A DNA stretch of 64,000 bases from Hypomesus transpacificus (GCF_021917145.1 NC_061067.1:5995874-6059873), one strand, 5' to 3'; shown: positions 41,801 to 54,806, counted from the first letter of the stretch. Notes: generated from the sequence alone by a model not told the origin. Translations and numbers: made by a program.

Positions 41801-44076
41801 GGATGTGGAACTCCATACACAATGCTCTAGAACAGAAACAAGTTGTGTGATTTGGCGTAATCAACTCCAGGACCTTCAGTCAGCTGCACTCAACAAGACA
41901 TGCAACCCAGTCCCTCCCCTGCCGCTTGCCCTTCTGTCCCACTTGTTCTCTTTCTTTCTCCCTCTTTCAATGGATTCCTATTTCACCACAGAGGAGAGCT
42001 GGCTTGCAGGATTCTGATTTGGGGTCAGAGTATCACCAGGGTTGTTTTCTGTGTAAACACCAGTATCTGGTACTATGGGAGAAGGTAAGTTAGAAGAGGT
42101 CAGAGGAACTCTTTTAAAAACCAGAAAGTGAACTATCACTTCTGCGTATTGTGACACGTGGGATTTGTAGTCCTTGGTTGTTATTCTTTGGTCAATTTAA
42201 CTTCTATCTCTTGTTTTCTTTTATAATGTTCCAACACACTCGGGAACTAAACTAACGAAACAAAAAAATATTATTTATGATGAACAAAGAGCAATCAGAT
42301 GAGAGAGAGAGAGACAGTGAAATGTGGAGCCAGTGTAGGACTGTGGCTTATTTTCTCACACCGCTCAGTATTCAGGATCATGTACGCAATGTTTTATTGA
42401 GACTCATATTGCTCTTTATCATTCTTATAAAGCACTCAGTCGGGAAAATTGAAGATGTAACACTATTCTGTATAAAATGGTACTGTGTTTAACTTTGTGT
42501 GCAGAGAGGCCTACCCCCAAATCTGAACTCTGGGTAAACAAACAAGACCCTTATCTTGGGGGTGAGGACTAAGAAGAGGGAGGTTTTTTGTTTGTTTCAA
42601 AGAGATACTGTTTTACAAGGGCTAGATGAAGACTGAAGTCTGGTGACCATTTGCTTTTGACACTTATGTGAAGGAGCTTTTACGACATCAGGACCGGAGA
42701 TTCTGCTCTTTATTCTGCTAATCAGGATTGATGTCGTAAAGACGCACACACGTAAACATGCACGCACACGCGCGCCAGGTCTATGCAAGGGAGCCAATGA
42801 AAGAAGAGCCATGGGACAGTTGCATGCATTGTTTTAGCCAATCACTGTCAAGAGCGGTCCTGTTTAAATAGGTTGCTAGCACAACATGCTAACGGACAAA
42901 CGTTGTAGCACAATGCAAGCAATAAAGCTTTCTTAAGTTGTTCACCAACTGCAATGCTTGATAGATTAATATTTCGGACACACTCCCAACCCCAAGGTAC
43001 ATCCCCCACCCAAACATCCCTCAACCCCTGCTCAGGGAACAGGCTAGACTGGGTTTGTCTTGAGCTCTGACTGCTTAACTTTAAATATGGTTCTCCTGGA
43101 CTGGCCTACCAGGCCTATTTCTTCGAAGGACAGAAAGCAGCCAGTGGACCCCCCACTCAGAAAGCAAGGTTTTACTGGGGGTTATGCCTGAGAGGATTGA
43201 TTGTTAAAAAAGGTGCTCATGACGGGAGACTCAGCCTTGCTTATAAAATCCATATTTTCCATTTCTCCTGTAGTACATACTATGTATCATTTAGATGGTG
43301 CACAGACATATTCTCACTTGACAGTTTCAGTTGTAGTTTTGTTTTGCTGCTATGGAGAAAAAACTTTTTGATAACCTGAGAGAAGTTTTAAAACCTCTCA
43401 TGAATAACAAAGAGCAACCTTGTGGTGAACACTTCCTGTACACATGAAATGGAATCTATCTTTCTTCAGACCAAGATGGCTGAGAAGTCTGATCGAGTTT
43501 CTCTATTGTCTCTGTCTGTTCCACAGGGAGGAACTGCAGGGGTTTGTGGGTAACGGCTCCCTGACCCATCTAAAGGTGTGCTTCTCGAGGGACAGCCAGG
43601 ACCAGGCAGGGCCCAGATACGTCCAGCACAACCTGCTGCTGCATGCCAAGGACATCTGCAACATACTCCTTCAACAAAATGGCCGCCTATATGTCTGCGG
43701 GTAAGCTCAGCACAACAATAAGGATATCTATTTTTGATAACGATATGGTGAGGATAATGGTAATGTGGATAGTTGACAATAATAAGATCATAGTCTGGAT
43801 CTCGTTGTTTTAGGAAACGGTCCCATTACGGATCAAGAGTATCCCTAGGCAACATGTAACAAGGATCTCTGTTTACTGAAAGCGCTGACCCTATGCTCCA
43901 CTTATGTTTCTCTTCTCCTGCCCCCCACCAGGGATGCTAAGAACATGGCTAAAGATGTCAACGACACCCTGATAGACTTGGTTGCAGCAGAGCTGCACCT
44001 GGATAAGCTGGAGGCCATGAAGAGGCTGGCCTCCCTGCGGGAGGAGAAACGCTACCTCCAGGACATATGGAGCTGA
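29859..44076 (+). CDS. mtrr: Methionine synthase reductase (MTRR)
   Basis: Diflavin reductase that passes electrons from NADPH through FAD and FMN to reactivate cob(II)alamin-bound methionine synthase. Exons: 29859-30002, 30161-30314, 30451-30568, 30808-31240, 31384-31497, 31634-31787, 31906-31994, 32110-32290, 34612-34654, 35100-35280, 35698-35816, 40226-40318, 43527-43700 and 43932-44076. They total 2142 bp, or 713 aa (human 698). FMN domain: [10 protein letters not shown] at 12-21, [10 protein letters not shown] at 63-72 and [11 protein letters not shown] at 100-110. A Ser-rich linker fills much of the 433-bp fourth exon. FAD site: RPYSVASS at 471-478. NADPH site: [11 protein letters not shown] near 560-570, [10 protein letters not shown] and [13 protein letters not shown]. 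The C-terminus is YLQDIWS, with Trp712 in the FAD-stacking position. Introns 8, 11 and 12 are long and repeat-rich. It is divergent from cct5. Confidence 0.97.
32291..34611. other. mtrr intron 8
   Basis: 2.3 kb between two well-defined mtrr exons. It contains open frames of up to 137 codons (for example 33385-33798), but none has splice signals, a recognisable domain or biased composition that would argue for coding. No clear repeats. Confidence 0.7.
35462..35655 (+). mobile_element. tRNA-derived SINE, copy 1, in mtrr intron 10
   Basis: The head is tRNA-like (Leu/Ser type). It has a perfect RNA polymerase III A box (TGGCTGAGCGG, 35475-35485) and a B box with one mismatch (GGTTAGATTCC, 35519-35529). 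The body is TTCACCCTACTTGCCTCGGG and onward, and the tail repeats AAATGT. A 5-base direct repeat, AACAT, lies on each side (35457-35461 and 35656-35660), likely the target-site duplication. It is close in sequence to the copy at 44314-44516. It is not a functional tRNA gene. Confidence 0.88.
36766..36782 (+). repeat. Poly-G tract (one of three in mtrr intron 11)
   Basis: A run of 17 G. Similar tracts lie at 36911-36924 (14 G) and 38230-38251 (two runs split by one T). Exact lengths may be inaccurate. Confidence 0.9.
37240..37374 (+). pseudogene. Degraded partial copy of mtrr exon 11 and its upstream intron
   Basis: The sequence from 37240 follows the region just before and into mtrr exon 11 (35411 onward), in the same order and orientation. 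First come GGCTGC, TGATCTTTC and AAACGGATGAA, then CACTGTATATG against CGCTGTACATG. Then 37339-37374 matches the first 36 bases of exon 11 at 25 of 36 positions, mostly transition differences. The acceptor CAG has become CAA, so the exon cannot be spliced normally. Similarity is lost after 37374. The exon 11 locus carries a SINE at the matching point and this copy does not. Confidence 0.6.
39316..39628 (+). repeat. 36-bp minisatellite in mtrr intron 11
   Basis: About nine tandem copies of a pyrimidine-rich unit beginning GACAGGCTCTCTCTCCCTCC. The first two copies are shortened and the rest are almost identical. Because 36 is a multiple of three, open frames run through it on both strands; these are artefacts of the repeat. 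Confidence 0.95.
39898..39935 (+). repeat. TAGA plus CA compound microsatellite
   Basis: About four TAGA units pass directly into an AC dinucleotide tract of about 20 bases. Intronic. Confidence 0.9.
40308..40362 (+). repeat. Tandem triplication of the mtrr exon 12 splice donor
   Basis: A 19-base unit, TTCCTGTTTAGGTGAGTAC, spans the last bases of exon 12 and its GT donor. It is repeated at 40308, 40327 and (partly, with GTGTGT) 40346. This gives donors at 40319, 40338 and 40357. Only the first keeps the exon 13 frame; each shift of 19 bases would cause a frameshift. Confidence 0.9.
40603..40642. other. Perfect 17-bp hairpin
   Basis: ACCTATGACCCCACCAT is followed by a 6-base loop and its exact reverse complement. 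It lies in mtrr intron 12, 285 bases after the exon. The stem is too short for a typical microRNA precursor. Origin unknown. Confidence 0.85.
41029..41481 (+). repeat. Higher-order minisatellite (21-bp and 42-bp units) in mtrr intron 12
   Basis: A 21-base unit (GTAGTGGACTGGTCTGACTC plus T) alternates singly or doubly with a related 42-base unit that carries CTCTGCAGCTGTGA. The higher-order periods are 63 and 84 bases. All are multiples of three, so long open frames appear on both strands with no coding meaning. One copy near 41340 has lost three bases. Confidence 0.93.
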
Positions 44077-44313
44077 GGAGGCACCAGTTGAGGACGTGTC
44101 CCAATAGTCTAGACCAGCTGCCTCCTCGTGTCTCCTCTCCTCCTTGCAGGAGACGAGGAGTAGTTAGGTGGAAGCACTGAGATGGACTCCTATGGGGGGG
44201 ATTGGCTTTTACTTGTTTTGTCTTCACAGCTACATGCTAATGGTTGACCACACAGATCAAGTTATGTTCCTCCTCCCTCATACAAGCTGCCCACACATTT
44301 TGATCAGGTGTTT

Positions 44314-44516
44314 TACATTTACATTTACATTTAGTCATTTAGCAGACACTCTTATCCAGAGTGACTTACAGTAAGTACAGGGACATTCTCCCCGAGGCAA
44401 GTAGGGTGAAGTGCCTTGCCCAAGGACACAACGTCATGTGCACCGGCCGGGAATCGAACTGGCAACCTTCAGATTACTAACCCGATGCTCTACCCGCTCA
44501 GCCATCTGACTCCCTC
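44314..44516 (-). mobile_element. tRNA-derived SINE, copy 2, probably in the mtrr 3' UTR
   Basis: Read on the minus strand it matches the SINE at 35462-35655 along its whole length: the tRNA-like head with A box (TGGCTGAGCGG), a B box with one mismatch (AGTTCGATTCC), the TTCACCCTACTTGCCTCGGG body and the AAATGT tail. It keeps the longer tail ending TAAGAGTGTCTGCTAAATGA, which copy 1 has partly lost. It lies between the mtrr stop and the first AATAAA. Confidence 0.88.
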
Positions 44517-45232
44517 ATTTTTTATTATGGATGTATGCAAGGCTAAAGTACTGCCAGCTACACACACATACCTCTGTTTATCTTGACATTCTCATTGCAT
44601 ACCAACCATGGGATCAGTAGTTTTAAAAAGTAGGGAGACGGAGCCAAGCGGAACTCTCATGTTGACTCATCGTATCCTGCAGGAAAGGGCAATAGGATGC
44701 ACAGCATGCTGCCTACACACATTGTACTGGAGGCTAACACAGCTGAAGAGAAGACAGGAGTTAGTCAGGCTGTTCATTTTTCGGTACGCGCGAAACCCAC
44801 GTGAAATTGTGCCTTGTATTATGAGATGAGAAGTCTTGCAGATTTTAATTGTCTATTGTCTTTTTTGTTTTTATTGTGTGTGCGCACGTTTGTGAGGATG
44901 TGTTTGGGCGTGAAACAATGTTCAAGCTGCTTACCTTGTGCTTCAGTCTGGAGGCTTTGACCATGATGTGCTGTGGTGTTATAGCTACAGTGTGTAGACA
45001 TGGGTGGGGTCATCTTGGGACCATGTGACAATTATTGTTTTAATTAGAGGATGATTTTATTGTTCAAGGTGCCTTTCCTCAGACGATGAAGCCTACTAAT
45101 GGAAAGATCTTTGCTATGGGCTTTCTACTAGTCTGGAGTATCTCAGAGTGAACCTCTTAAACCTTTGATGCATACAGCGGAGGGAAGCTAGCCTCAATCT
45201 CATTTCTGGGGATTTCATAAATTAAGTTTCAA

Positions 45233-45238
45233 AATAAA
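45233..45238 (+). promoter_or_regulatory. Candidate polyadenylation signal of mtrr (AATAAA)
   Basis: First AATAAA downstream of the mtrr stop, 1.16 kb away. If used, the 3' UTR includes the antisense SINE copy. Confidence 0.45.
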
Positions 45239-48200
45239 AGGTCACAAGATGAAATGTACTTTTTAATATTTGAACGTAAAAAGTACATTGAGAGGAATAA
45301 GAATATGTAATAGTATGGTATTGTTAATAGTGAACATGGGCATGGGATGTGTTTTACTATAGCCTTTAGCCATAGCCAAGTTCTCTCTATCCGGACCTTT
45401 ATTTAGTGAGGCTGAGAACACTATAGCTGTTGTATCCACTCAAAATGGGGTTCAAATGATTCAGGAGGGTTATTGAATTCCATTATTTCAGAAGGTAGGC
45501 ATATCTGTGAAAAGGTAAAAAATGAAATCTGGGGTAGAGGAAAAAAAATCCCAAAAGGGCCTATCCAGTACAAGCACTACACATCTTACAATTTACCACC
45601 ACAAAACGTTGTTTAATAGAAAACAATGAGTCAAATCAGACAACGGTGATGGATGGACAAGAAGTTAAATACTCCTGTGGGATTGAACAAGTTTTCAATA
45701 GCTTTTAGACTCTCAAATAGACACACACGCACACATTAAAGTTTGATATATGACTGGAAACCCAACCAGAGTAATCAACATGAGGAAGAGTCCCATCAGC
45801 TTTGGCCTTGTCTTTGACAAAGCAACACCCCTTGGGAAGGTGAGTGGTTTCAGAACACGAAAGCATCCGTCATTTCTTCCTTCCTTGTTTGCTTTGGCTA
45901 TTAGCGTGAGCTCACCTCACCCAATCTGAGTAACGAGCATCGCCCCAAGATGAAGAGCCTTGCAGCTTCTCTCAGTCGCCATGGTCACTGAACTGGAAGG
46001 GGTGATGACATTTTAAATTACGGTTTCTTAATTAAGAAAGCTCAAGGTGCCTTTTTTACCACACAGTGCCGACCGAAGACTGAAGAGGTAATCTGAATAA
46101 ATCAGGGCACCAAAAGTGCAGTGGAGGATAGACTACACGACAGTATTCCCTTGTTATTGAATGGCCTAAATGAAGCCCGAAGACACAAATAGGCCAACAG
46201 TACCCCACATTTCCGTAGGACAAAGGGGCTCTTATCAAATCCAGCATCTTAAGTCAACAGAATAACTGTGCCAGAGCCAGCCAGATCTACTCCACAGAGG
46301 AACCCTGCTTGGCACACTCCAGGTCCAGAGACAGACATGTTTTCCAAACATGGCGGTTGTTTTGAAATAGTTTCTTCTCATTGCAAAAAAATTGTGTTTT
46401 GGTTCATCATGTTTATTGATGAACCTCTGGTCCAGTGAGTAAATGAATATTTGCAGAAATGTGAATGAAACGTAGAGGGAAGAAATTGAATAACACTGAC
46501 CTTAACACTCCCAAGCTTTTAAACAATCTATCTTAATTTAGTGGCCCTGGGAGTTAACATACAGTAGAAGAATACAATACATTTGATAACGGTCATTGCA
46601 ATAACAAAGTCTGTTGAAGAAACTCAAAGCTAAATTCTCTGCATTACAGTGAATTTATCACTTAAAAATAAAACAAAACTCCATCGTCAGCAAGTACAAC
46701 TTTCAATAGCGCTTCAGCCCTGACTCTCAATCGTCATCAGTCAAAGACAACACATTAACAGCAACAAAAAACACATCAATAGTTAGCGTCTCTAAACTTC
46801 CCACAACAATTGCTCACTTTTCAGGATTTACGACTTCCTCTGTTCCGACAGCCATAATGGCTTATGCAAATGAATGATTAATTGGTTTTCCTGGAGATGA
46901 GTGTGTTGGGCAGTAAAGGACGTGTTCTGATTGAAGGATGGACTGTGTGTGTGTGTGTTACAATCATGTGTTTCCTGTGCTCAGGGAAAGTGTTCTCGGC
47001 ACTTATCTTCCCCTTAATAAATCTTTTTCCGCCTTGTCTTATGACACATTACTACGTTAGTACTAAGTTTATTTTGAAAAGTTAACTAAATGTGTTCTCA
47101 GAGGGCCAAAGTGCATCTGTAGGCCTGGCTAATCACACACTGTCATTTAAGATGTTTAAACTCCTTAGATGTGACCGTTGACTCTCAGGGGAAGTTTCTA
47201 AGTAGCCTTATAGGCCGGACAGTTTTAATCCCAACTATGCCCACATAAACAGCCAACTGTCTTCTGGTGAGAGATACTCATTAGAACCATCTTAATGTCA
47301 TCCACCCTGCTGGGAGGAGAGATGGAAGAATGGAGATGGACGGAGAAAGAAAAAGAGAATGGTGTGATATGAGAGTATGATGCAACAGGGAGAGATTAGG
47401 ACAAAGTGAAGGTTGAAAATGTTGTATGGAGAGAGGGATGGAGTAGGAGAGTGTAGTAAAGCGAGAGTTGTAAGTACAGATGAAGGAAGCAGAAGGTGAG
47501 GTCTACAAATACATCATCAAGCACTTGACCAGACCACAGGAGGGAACGCTGACTGCGTTTCAGCCCTAACTTATCGTTGTTCACCCCTGCTGTGCCTATC
47601 TGAACACTACATGCCCTCTCTAACACACAATCAAACACCATCCACACCAACACATAACGACAAACACAGACACACACAAACATCTGAATCACACAAAATC
47701 ACATTCAGATACACATGAACAAACATGCCCGTGCACACACACTGCTCGGTTTCTCATGCAGTGTGTCACACAGGGGGTGCGGTGTCAGAGTTGGCAACAG
47801 ATGGTTACCGTAGCATTGGGTTAGCTGTCAGCTGGCCAGCTGTGTTGTGATGTCTGGAGAAGTCTAAATGAACCCAGAGTTCCTCTGCTCTACCCAGGCA
47901 GTACCAGGTACTGGGCATGTAGGAGAGTTTTGATCCGCCTTACACACATCGAGTAGGGAGAAGGGGGGTGGGTGGGGGGCTGTGGTACCCAGAGGAGTAG
48001 GGGAAAGAGAATGCGTCAAGGATGGGTTTAAAAATGGATTCTTTGTTTTCGTGTTGTAAATCATGGCACATATAAAGTGATTGAGTGTGTGCGTCAGATA
48101 CGACCTTGGGGATTTTACGCAGTGATTACTGTTTCATTGGAAAATCTATATTACATGCGGAAACAAATTTCAACAAAAAAACTGTAAGTGCCACGCGTTC

Positions 48201-49246
48201 AGTTGCCGAACACCGGCGCTTGGGGCGATGGCCTAGTCAGCGGAAGCCCAGGAACGTGTTTGCTCTTCCAGCCCCTCAGGAAGGAGGATGTCTGGTTATT
48301 AAAGCACCGTGATGTGCTGCGAGGATCCGTTCTCATGTTTACATGCTCAGCACAGCCATTAACCCCTCTCCCCATGTGGCTTCACGGATTGTGCTGCTGT
48401 CAGACAGGAGGTGGTTTAGCTGGGTGATATAGAGCTTCTGTGAGGCATGCTCCTTGAGGCCCCAGGCGCCTCCCAGCTCCTGTCTGTGCTCGTGCCCGCA
48501 CTCCAGCCCTGATCCATCACACCTCCTGACAGGCTTGTCCACCATGTCTGATGCGAGCTCACGACCCAGTCTTCCTGGAATGTCTCATCTTTGTCAATGA
48601 AGAAATCAAAAGCTTGGATCCACACGACTGTCCTGCCGTGTGCTTAGCATAGACACAGCACACGCGCGCACGCATCCCATCTTTTCTCCATGTTGTATTC
48701 TGTGTTCACACACACGGCACGTAGACTTGTGCAGACAAAGGGACAAATATGCACACACACTTGCTCTCGCTCCCCTTTGGCCTCTCTTACCCCAGCCTCC
48801 CCAAACAGCTTTGCATATGTACACACACACATCATGATGTCCAGTATCTTGACGGATGAGGGGAAGGCTTGTGAGAGGCCAGTGGAGGTCCACAGAGGGA
48901 TCATTGTGGAGGCCAAAGATGGAGACCGGAAAACTAATGAGCCATGGCTCTAATTAGCAGCTGGTGTCATTGGTAAACTGGCACTCCTCAGCTCCACTGC
49001 ATCACAGAAGGCAACATGGTGTATGTATGCATGAGTGTGGTGTGTGTGGGGGTGTAAGTGATGCAAGCTGGGCAAAAAGTTTCATTTGAAGTCTGAAAAA
49101 CATCATAAATCAGACCTCCCTTAATAAGCCTTTAAAATATGAAGATTGGTTTAGAGTTCCCAAGGCCTGTAGAAAAGTAGGACAGTGTCTGGGTGTACCA
49201 TCTTCACCACCATTTACTAGGACAGTGTGTATCTCTGACCAGATTA

Positions 49247-49249
<3 letters not shown>

Positions 49250-49328
<79 letters not shown>
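49250..49328 (+). repeat. CT microsatellite
   Basis: An almost pure TC dinucleotide tract of about 79 bases, in the intergenic interval. Confidence 0.95.
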
Positions 49329-49331
<3 letters not shown>

Positions 49332-51327
49332 CTCAGTCTCAGTCTTTCTTTCACTCGGGTCATCACTCATCTGCTGAGTCTCCATGAGAGGTTGGTGGAG
49401 GGCAGAACGGTCCTCAACTTGTGCTCAACTTGTTATTTTTCTAACTCCTTATCTGCTGGTGGGCAGCAGGGGTGATGACACAGCACTGTAATAGCCAACG
49501 CTGCTTGGAACAGTGCCAGTCTGATTGGCCAAAGCAACAGCACGGCCATAATTCATTGGTCAGAAGGGCTGTCACCCTAGCTACAACGGTGGACAAGATT
49601 AGTAGTATTCCATGGTGTATTCTATTTGAGGTGGACAGTGTTTGGCGAGAAACACATAACCTCATGTCAACCTTCTGAGAATAAAAGGTAACAAAGTGCA
49701 TGCGCTACAAGAATTAAGAAGCCCTATTCAGAAACATAACAGAAGACCAGAAGATTGTGCAGCTGCGCTGATTTTGACAGTTGACAGTTAAAAAATAAGA
49801 ACAGTAGAATATTTTTTTTTCAAATGGCGAGCCGACAAAAGGAATGTTTTCCTCAAAACATTCTGACCTTTTTTGGAACACCTGCACCTGTATTGAATTC
49901 CTGCTCTGAAATGTTGCCATTATAGGTTGGCATGAAATAATAAACTCTGCCTTTTATCAGTCAGTCTCTCCGAGAGCTGCGTCAAAATCGACGGTGAACC
50001 TATTCATCACCTATTCCACCGTCGGCACACTACCTTTCCATTTCAGTGACGTTAAAATTGTCCCTCCATTTACCAATAACACCCCCCCCAACTCATATCA
50101 ATGTACCTCGTTACGAGAGGCTTGCCCACACTCCAGAACATTGTAATTGTCTCTCAGCCAGCCAACCCGCCCCTACACACCTCTGCTTGTGATCTGGTGA
50201 ATAAATCAAAATGGTAATGCTTTTGCTTCCTTCTCCTTCCTAAACCTACTTCCCTGTGTGTTGGGACTGGACAAAACACACCCCACGGCTATGTCAATAT
50301 TCATCATTCCTGTCAATTGCATTTTTCATTTATCTAAATATTTCATTTGATCAGTTAGTATTCAGAGATTTCGATACTGGAAATTATGTGATGAAGAGGA
50401 ATATGCAATAGAAGACTTTCATAATTGATGACGTAAATGCCAGAGCAGAACGAAAAGCGCACACACTTGTACGACTCTTTAGTAAGAGGGACCTAAATTC
50501 ACAATGATGAGTCGTACTGGAGGTGAGGCCCTGTTGAAAAAAAAAAGAATGCATAGTTAATAAATTGATTATTCATTTACGCATTTGGCACACCAGTGAG
50601 GATTATTACCATGTCCTTAAATGCACCTGACATACTCCATGCTGGGAAAGGTAGTGTCAAGCAAGGTTCAGCATCTTTCATCTGACCCATGGAATACCAT
50701 GATTCCTGAGAAATTACATTTTTGTACAGGGGATTGTGAATTGATATGTGGAATAGCCCAACTACAAATCACACAGTGACCTGGTAAAATAACATGGTGG
50801 CTTAGAATGGTATTCCTCATACCATCGAGTTTACAGTCTTTAACTTCCATTGAGAAGAGCAAACTGTCTGGCTACATTTAAACAGGCAATTACTTTAGTT
50901 AACTTTGAGAACCTCTGAACTGTCCCTGTGTGTGTATGTTTATGTGTGTGTGTTTGTGTATACAGGTACTGGTCTATTTGTGCTGTCTGCATTTGGCCAG
51001 CACTTGAGGGAAATGATAAATAAACAGAGATAATGAGGTACTACTACTATGTGTGTGTGTTTCTAACTCCCAATACTGTGTTAGTGTGACACTGGAAATG
51101 AAACCTTGGTTGTCTTACATCTCCTACATCGTAAGGAAATATACCAAATTGTTCCAATTATACTATTGGACATTTAATGAATGTATACAGATTCTAAATG
51201 ACATTCCATGCTGGAACGGAAGAAAGGCAATTTTACATTGAGTCACATTTATTTACCAATCCTAGAGCCACTCTGCTCTGTTCTTGCTTGCCCTTGTTAC
51301 CCCTCCCTGCACGATCTTTGTCCGGTG

Positions 51328-51345
51328 CCCCCCCCCCCCCCCCCC
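51328..51345 (+). repeat. Poly-C tract
   Basis: Eighteen C in a row followed by a short CA run. Another C16 tract lies at 52119-52134. Confidence 0.9.
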
Positions 51346-54300
51346 TCACACACACACATCCCCTCTATATTGATCTGCAGTACCCAGATGCCATCACCCA
51401 CACCATGCTGACTGACAGATCATCATCTTACGACCTTCAGAAGTTGCGGAAACAAGCCCGCTCAGGCTGTTGACTGAGAGCTGCTGTGAGGCTTTCATAC
51501 CCCGACAGGCCACTTTCAGATCAAGCTCATTCAGTGAAGGACAATTAAGACCTAACAATAGAATGCCGTACCGAAGATACTAAACCAAACCTGACTAATT
51601 AGAACCTGAGATCAAAATGCTATTGTTCATCTCACTTTTCACTGTGAATCAAGCAATCTCTATGTCCATTTGGGAATTTGACAATGCAAAAGCAGAGGAC
51701 TGTGGAGGTGAGTGAAAATGCCAGCACAAAGAGAGGGGGCGAGGACATATTAAAGGGCACTGTCTCTGGATCTTTCTCTGTTCCTGAAGGTAATAACAGG
51801 TCACCTTCAACTTCAGGCTTTCAAATGTTAAATAACCTGCTGAAAAAAGAATGTTAGGTGAGATGAGGGAACCATGTCAACTCACACTTACAGTCGATAC
51901 CATATAATGCAAGCGGCTTCCACAAGTCAGGGCTAAAACATTTGCTGTAAGGCTTTCCCAAGGTCGTCAACACATCATTGCTGTCAAGGTTTCATCAAGC
52001 TTCAAAGACAGTGTTGTCTCCCCGCGAAGGAGACTCTACTCTCGGACACGTGAGGAGTCTATGTCTCTCAGATGTTCTCTCTGTGTTGTATTGACATCAC
52101 GCTGCAGAAGACTACCAACCCCCCCCCCCCCCCCTCCTCCTCCTCTGTGAATTCAATTGATGTGAGGATACAACCTTTCCAGGGTCAAAGGGAACATGTA
52201 CAGCCCCTTGACTCTCCACCATCATCAAAAAGCTGTTGGAGGCAACCAGATGCTGGAGGACTAAAAACCTTAGTCCTTGGGTTTCTCAACCTCACCTTTT
52301 CCTGCATACCACCGGGAGCATCAGATTGTAATGGTTTGGATTTGGTTTGTTGAAATATTAAAAAAAAACCTTGATAAAAATACACCCATGGCCTACAAAA
52401 CATTGCTGCCACTGTACACATTGTACTACAAGGCCTAGAACGTTTCTGTCAGAGCCAGAGGCGGTGGGGACTCTTTCCCATCCTGTCCTGGTCTCTGCTA
52501 ATGATGAATCTGTAATAATGGCTTGCCTCTCCTGGGGACGTGCGATCGCAATGGGCTTCGTGCTAATTGGCCTTTTGACAGTGATACCCACCCACCAGTG
52601 TGCATCATAGGGGTGTTGATAAATTGGGTGCTGATTTGCATGTGTTCCTTCTCTAAAACTGTTTGGGGAGTTGCGAAAAATGGGGTGTTTATTTTCCCCA
52701 GAAGCTCATAATAGCCAAATTGAACATTTGATGCATGACTAAGGGAACTAGTAAGGACAATAGACTCCACACAGAGTGCTAAGAGATGTGTTGCATATGT
52801 GGGTGTGAGAGAGAGAAAGAAAAAGAGAGAGAATGAAAGAGAGATGGGGGGGTGCAATAGAGAGACATATAGTTAATATCTTTATTCATGCCTGTGGTTG
52901 CAGTAATATGTGAGTTAGTATTGCCCGAACACTGGACAGAGTAATTAAGCAGAAACACCATTGGACTGAGAGGCAGGCTTATTAAAGAGCTGAAATATGA
53001 CTGTGACCTGTAGGGGGCCTTGTGCCGCCACATTAACCCTGGGTCACAAGGAATCAACGAGCATGGTAGAAAACTGTCTGCAAGGCTCGCCCTCCTCCTT
53101 CTCAATCACAGAAACTTTGGCTTCATTCATCATGTCCTGCCCCATGCTCCTCTGTCCTCCTCCTCCGAAGAATTCTTTTCCTCTCCTCTCAGCTTCACCC
53201 TCTCCGCTCCCCCCTCTTTCTTCTCTGCTCTAACCTTCTCTCCTCTCTGTACCCCGCTCCTCATAGCCTGGCTCCTTCTGAAAATGTATTAAAGGTAAAG
53301 GTTTGAGTGTCCAATCTTATGACCCTTTCCTTGGTTTTGAAAACAGATGTCACATGACCAACCATGCCCAGTGGTTGGTCGGGTGTTAGACCCGCTCCAT
53401 CTTCAGTCTTTAAGATGTGGTCAGCTATGCAAATATTCTTCGAGGCGTTCGTCCTATGTAATGCCCTTTCTCTTTGTTTGCCCTGAGTGATGTGTGGATC
53501 TGAAGGCCATCTCTACTCCTGACGGTGAGGTTCCTGCCTCCCTCCCTGCTGCATCAGAACATCGTTCACACAAAGAATCGAGTCCTTCTCTCCGGCACGC
53601 CACAGCTAGACGCCTGATGTCCTTGACGCGGGGCGCGGACGGCCTCATTAGGCAGCAGATGCGAGGTGTCAGAGTTATCACATCAACCGACACCTACAGA
53701 CACCTCCTCACCTAGATCTGAATAAAACATCAGCTTGTGTTTACACCCTGCAGACATTAAGCAGTCGACGGCAGTCGCCGGGTACTCTAATCTTGTCTGT
53801 ATGCAAATGGGGGCGAGCTATCATGTCGTCTGAAGGCAAAGTTAACACGTGTTTCACCTTTCATAAAGTTGAGGTAGGCTACGTTATTCTACGGTCTACG
53901 GTATACATGGTAAAGCTACAGGCCTGGATGGAAGACCTTCTCAGAAGACAGGGGGGGTGGTGTCCTCCTGGCTTGATCATGGAATGATGTTTAGTTGTGA
54001 AATTAGATTTTGTTCGCTGTGAGCCTCTACTCATAATCAGATCATGTTTGTCTCCTAGAGCTTTGTTAGGGGCTAATTAAAATGCGTCTATAGAATAAAC
54101 ACTGCTGAACGAAAGCCCATGGGGGTTGATTGTATCAAGGGCTTTGAGGCACCTCCTCTCGCTCTCTGTCTTCCTTTCTCGTTTCTCTTTAGGGTCATAT
54201 CCATTGATACAAACTCCAACCCACAAATGCTACACAACCCGGCGCACATCAAAGCCCTTAACCAGGACATCATGCTAGTTTACATGCTACGCACACTAAT

Positions 54301-54806
54301 TGGTCATGCATTCCACCGTCCAAAATACCCAATGTTTAAATTAACACATTTAGTGGCCGGAAGTGTTTTCCATTTCCAGAGCCATTTCCACACTGCGTGC
54401 AAATAGGAGGCTTGCTTCAGTTAACAGTCGCTTTTGAGTGTCCACAATCAATATTCCACATACTAGGCAGTTTCTCATAGCCAATTTAATCCATCACCAA
54501 ATTCAGTGCAACTTCAGTTCAACAACATAAAGTCTAATAGACCCCCCCCCCTCATTCTTATTGCGTTTATGAAATGTAAAACATTCTACAATAAGCATTG
54601 GTTTGGGTGACAATCATCTTGCATTCCCTTGTTAATATTATGTTACATGATATGTTAATGTTCCCCCCTAATGGTGTCAGTGTCATTTGTCTTCTCCTCT
54701 CAGGAATTGGCCTCCGCGTGGCTTAAGGCCACCCACCTCCTCCCACCTCATCTGGGTAGCTTTCTGTTTCTCTGAAAGAGACTCAGACAACACCCTCCAT
54801 ACTCTG

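Larger units (their letters stand above)
40319..43526. other. mtrr intron 12
   Basis: 3.2 kb containing the extra donor copies, a perfect hairpin at 40603-40642, and a higher-order minisatellite near 41029-41481. The rest shows no recognisable element or additional exon. Confidence 0.75.

Noticed and set aside
49921-50470. Possible conserved non-coding element
   Set aside because: The sequence looks of moderate complexity, but conservation cannot be judged from one genome.
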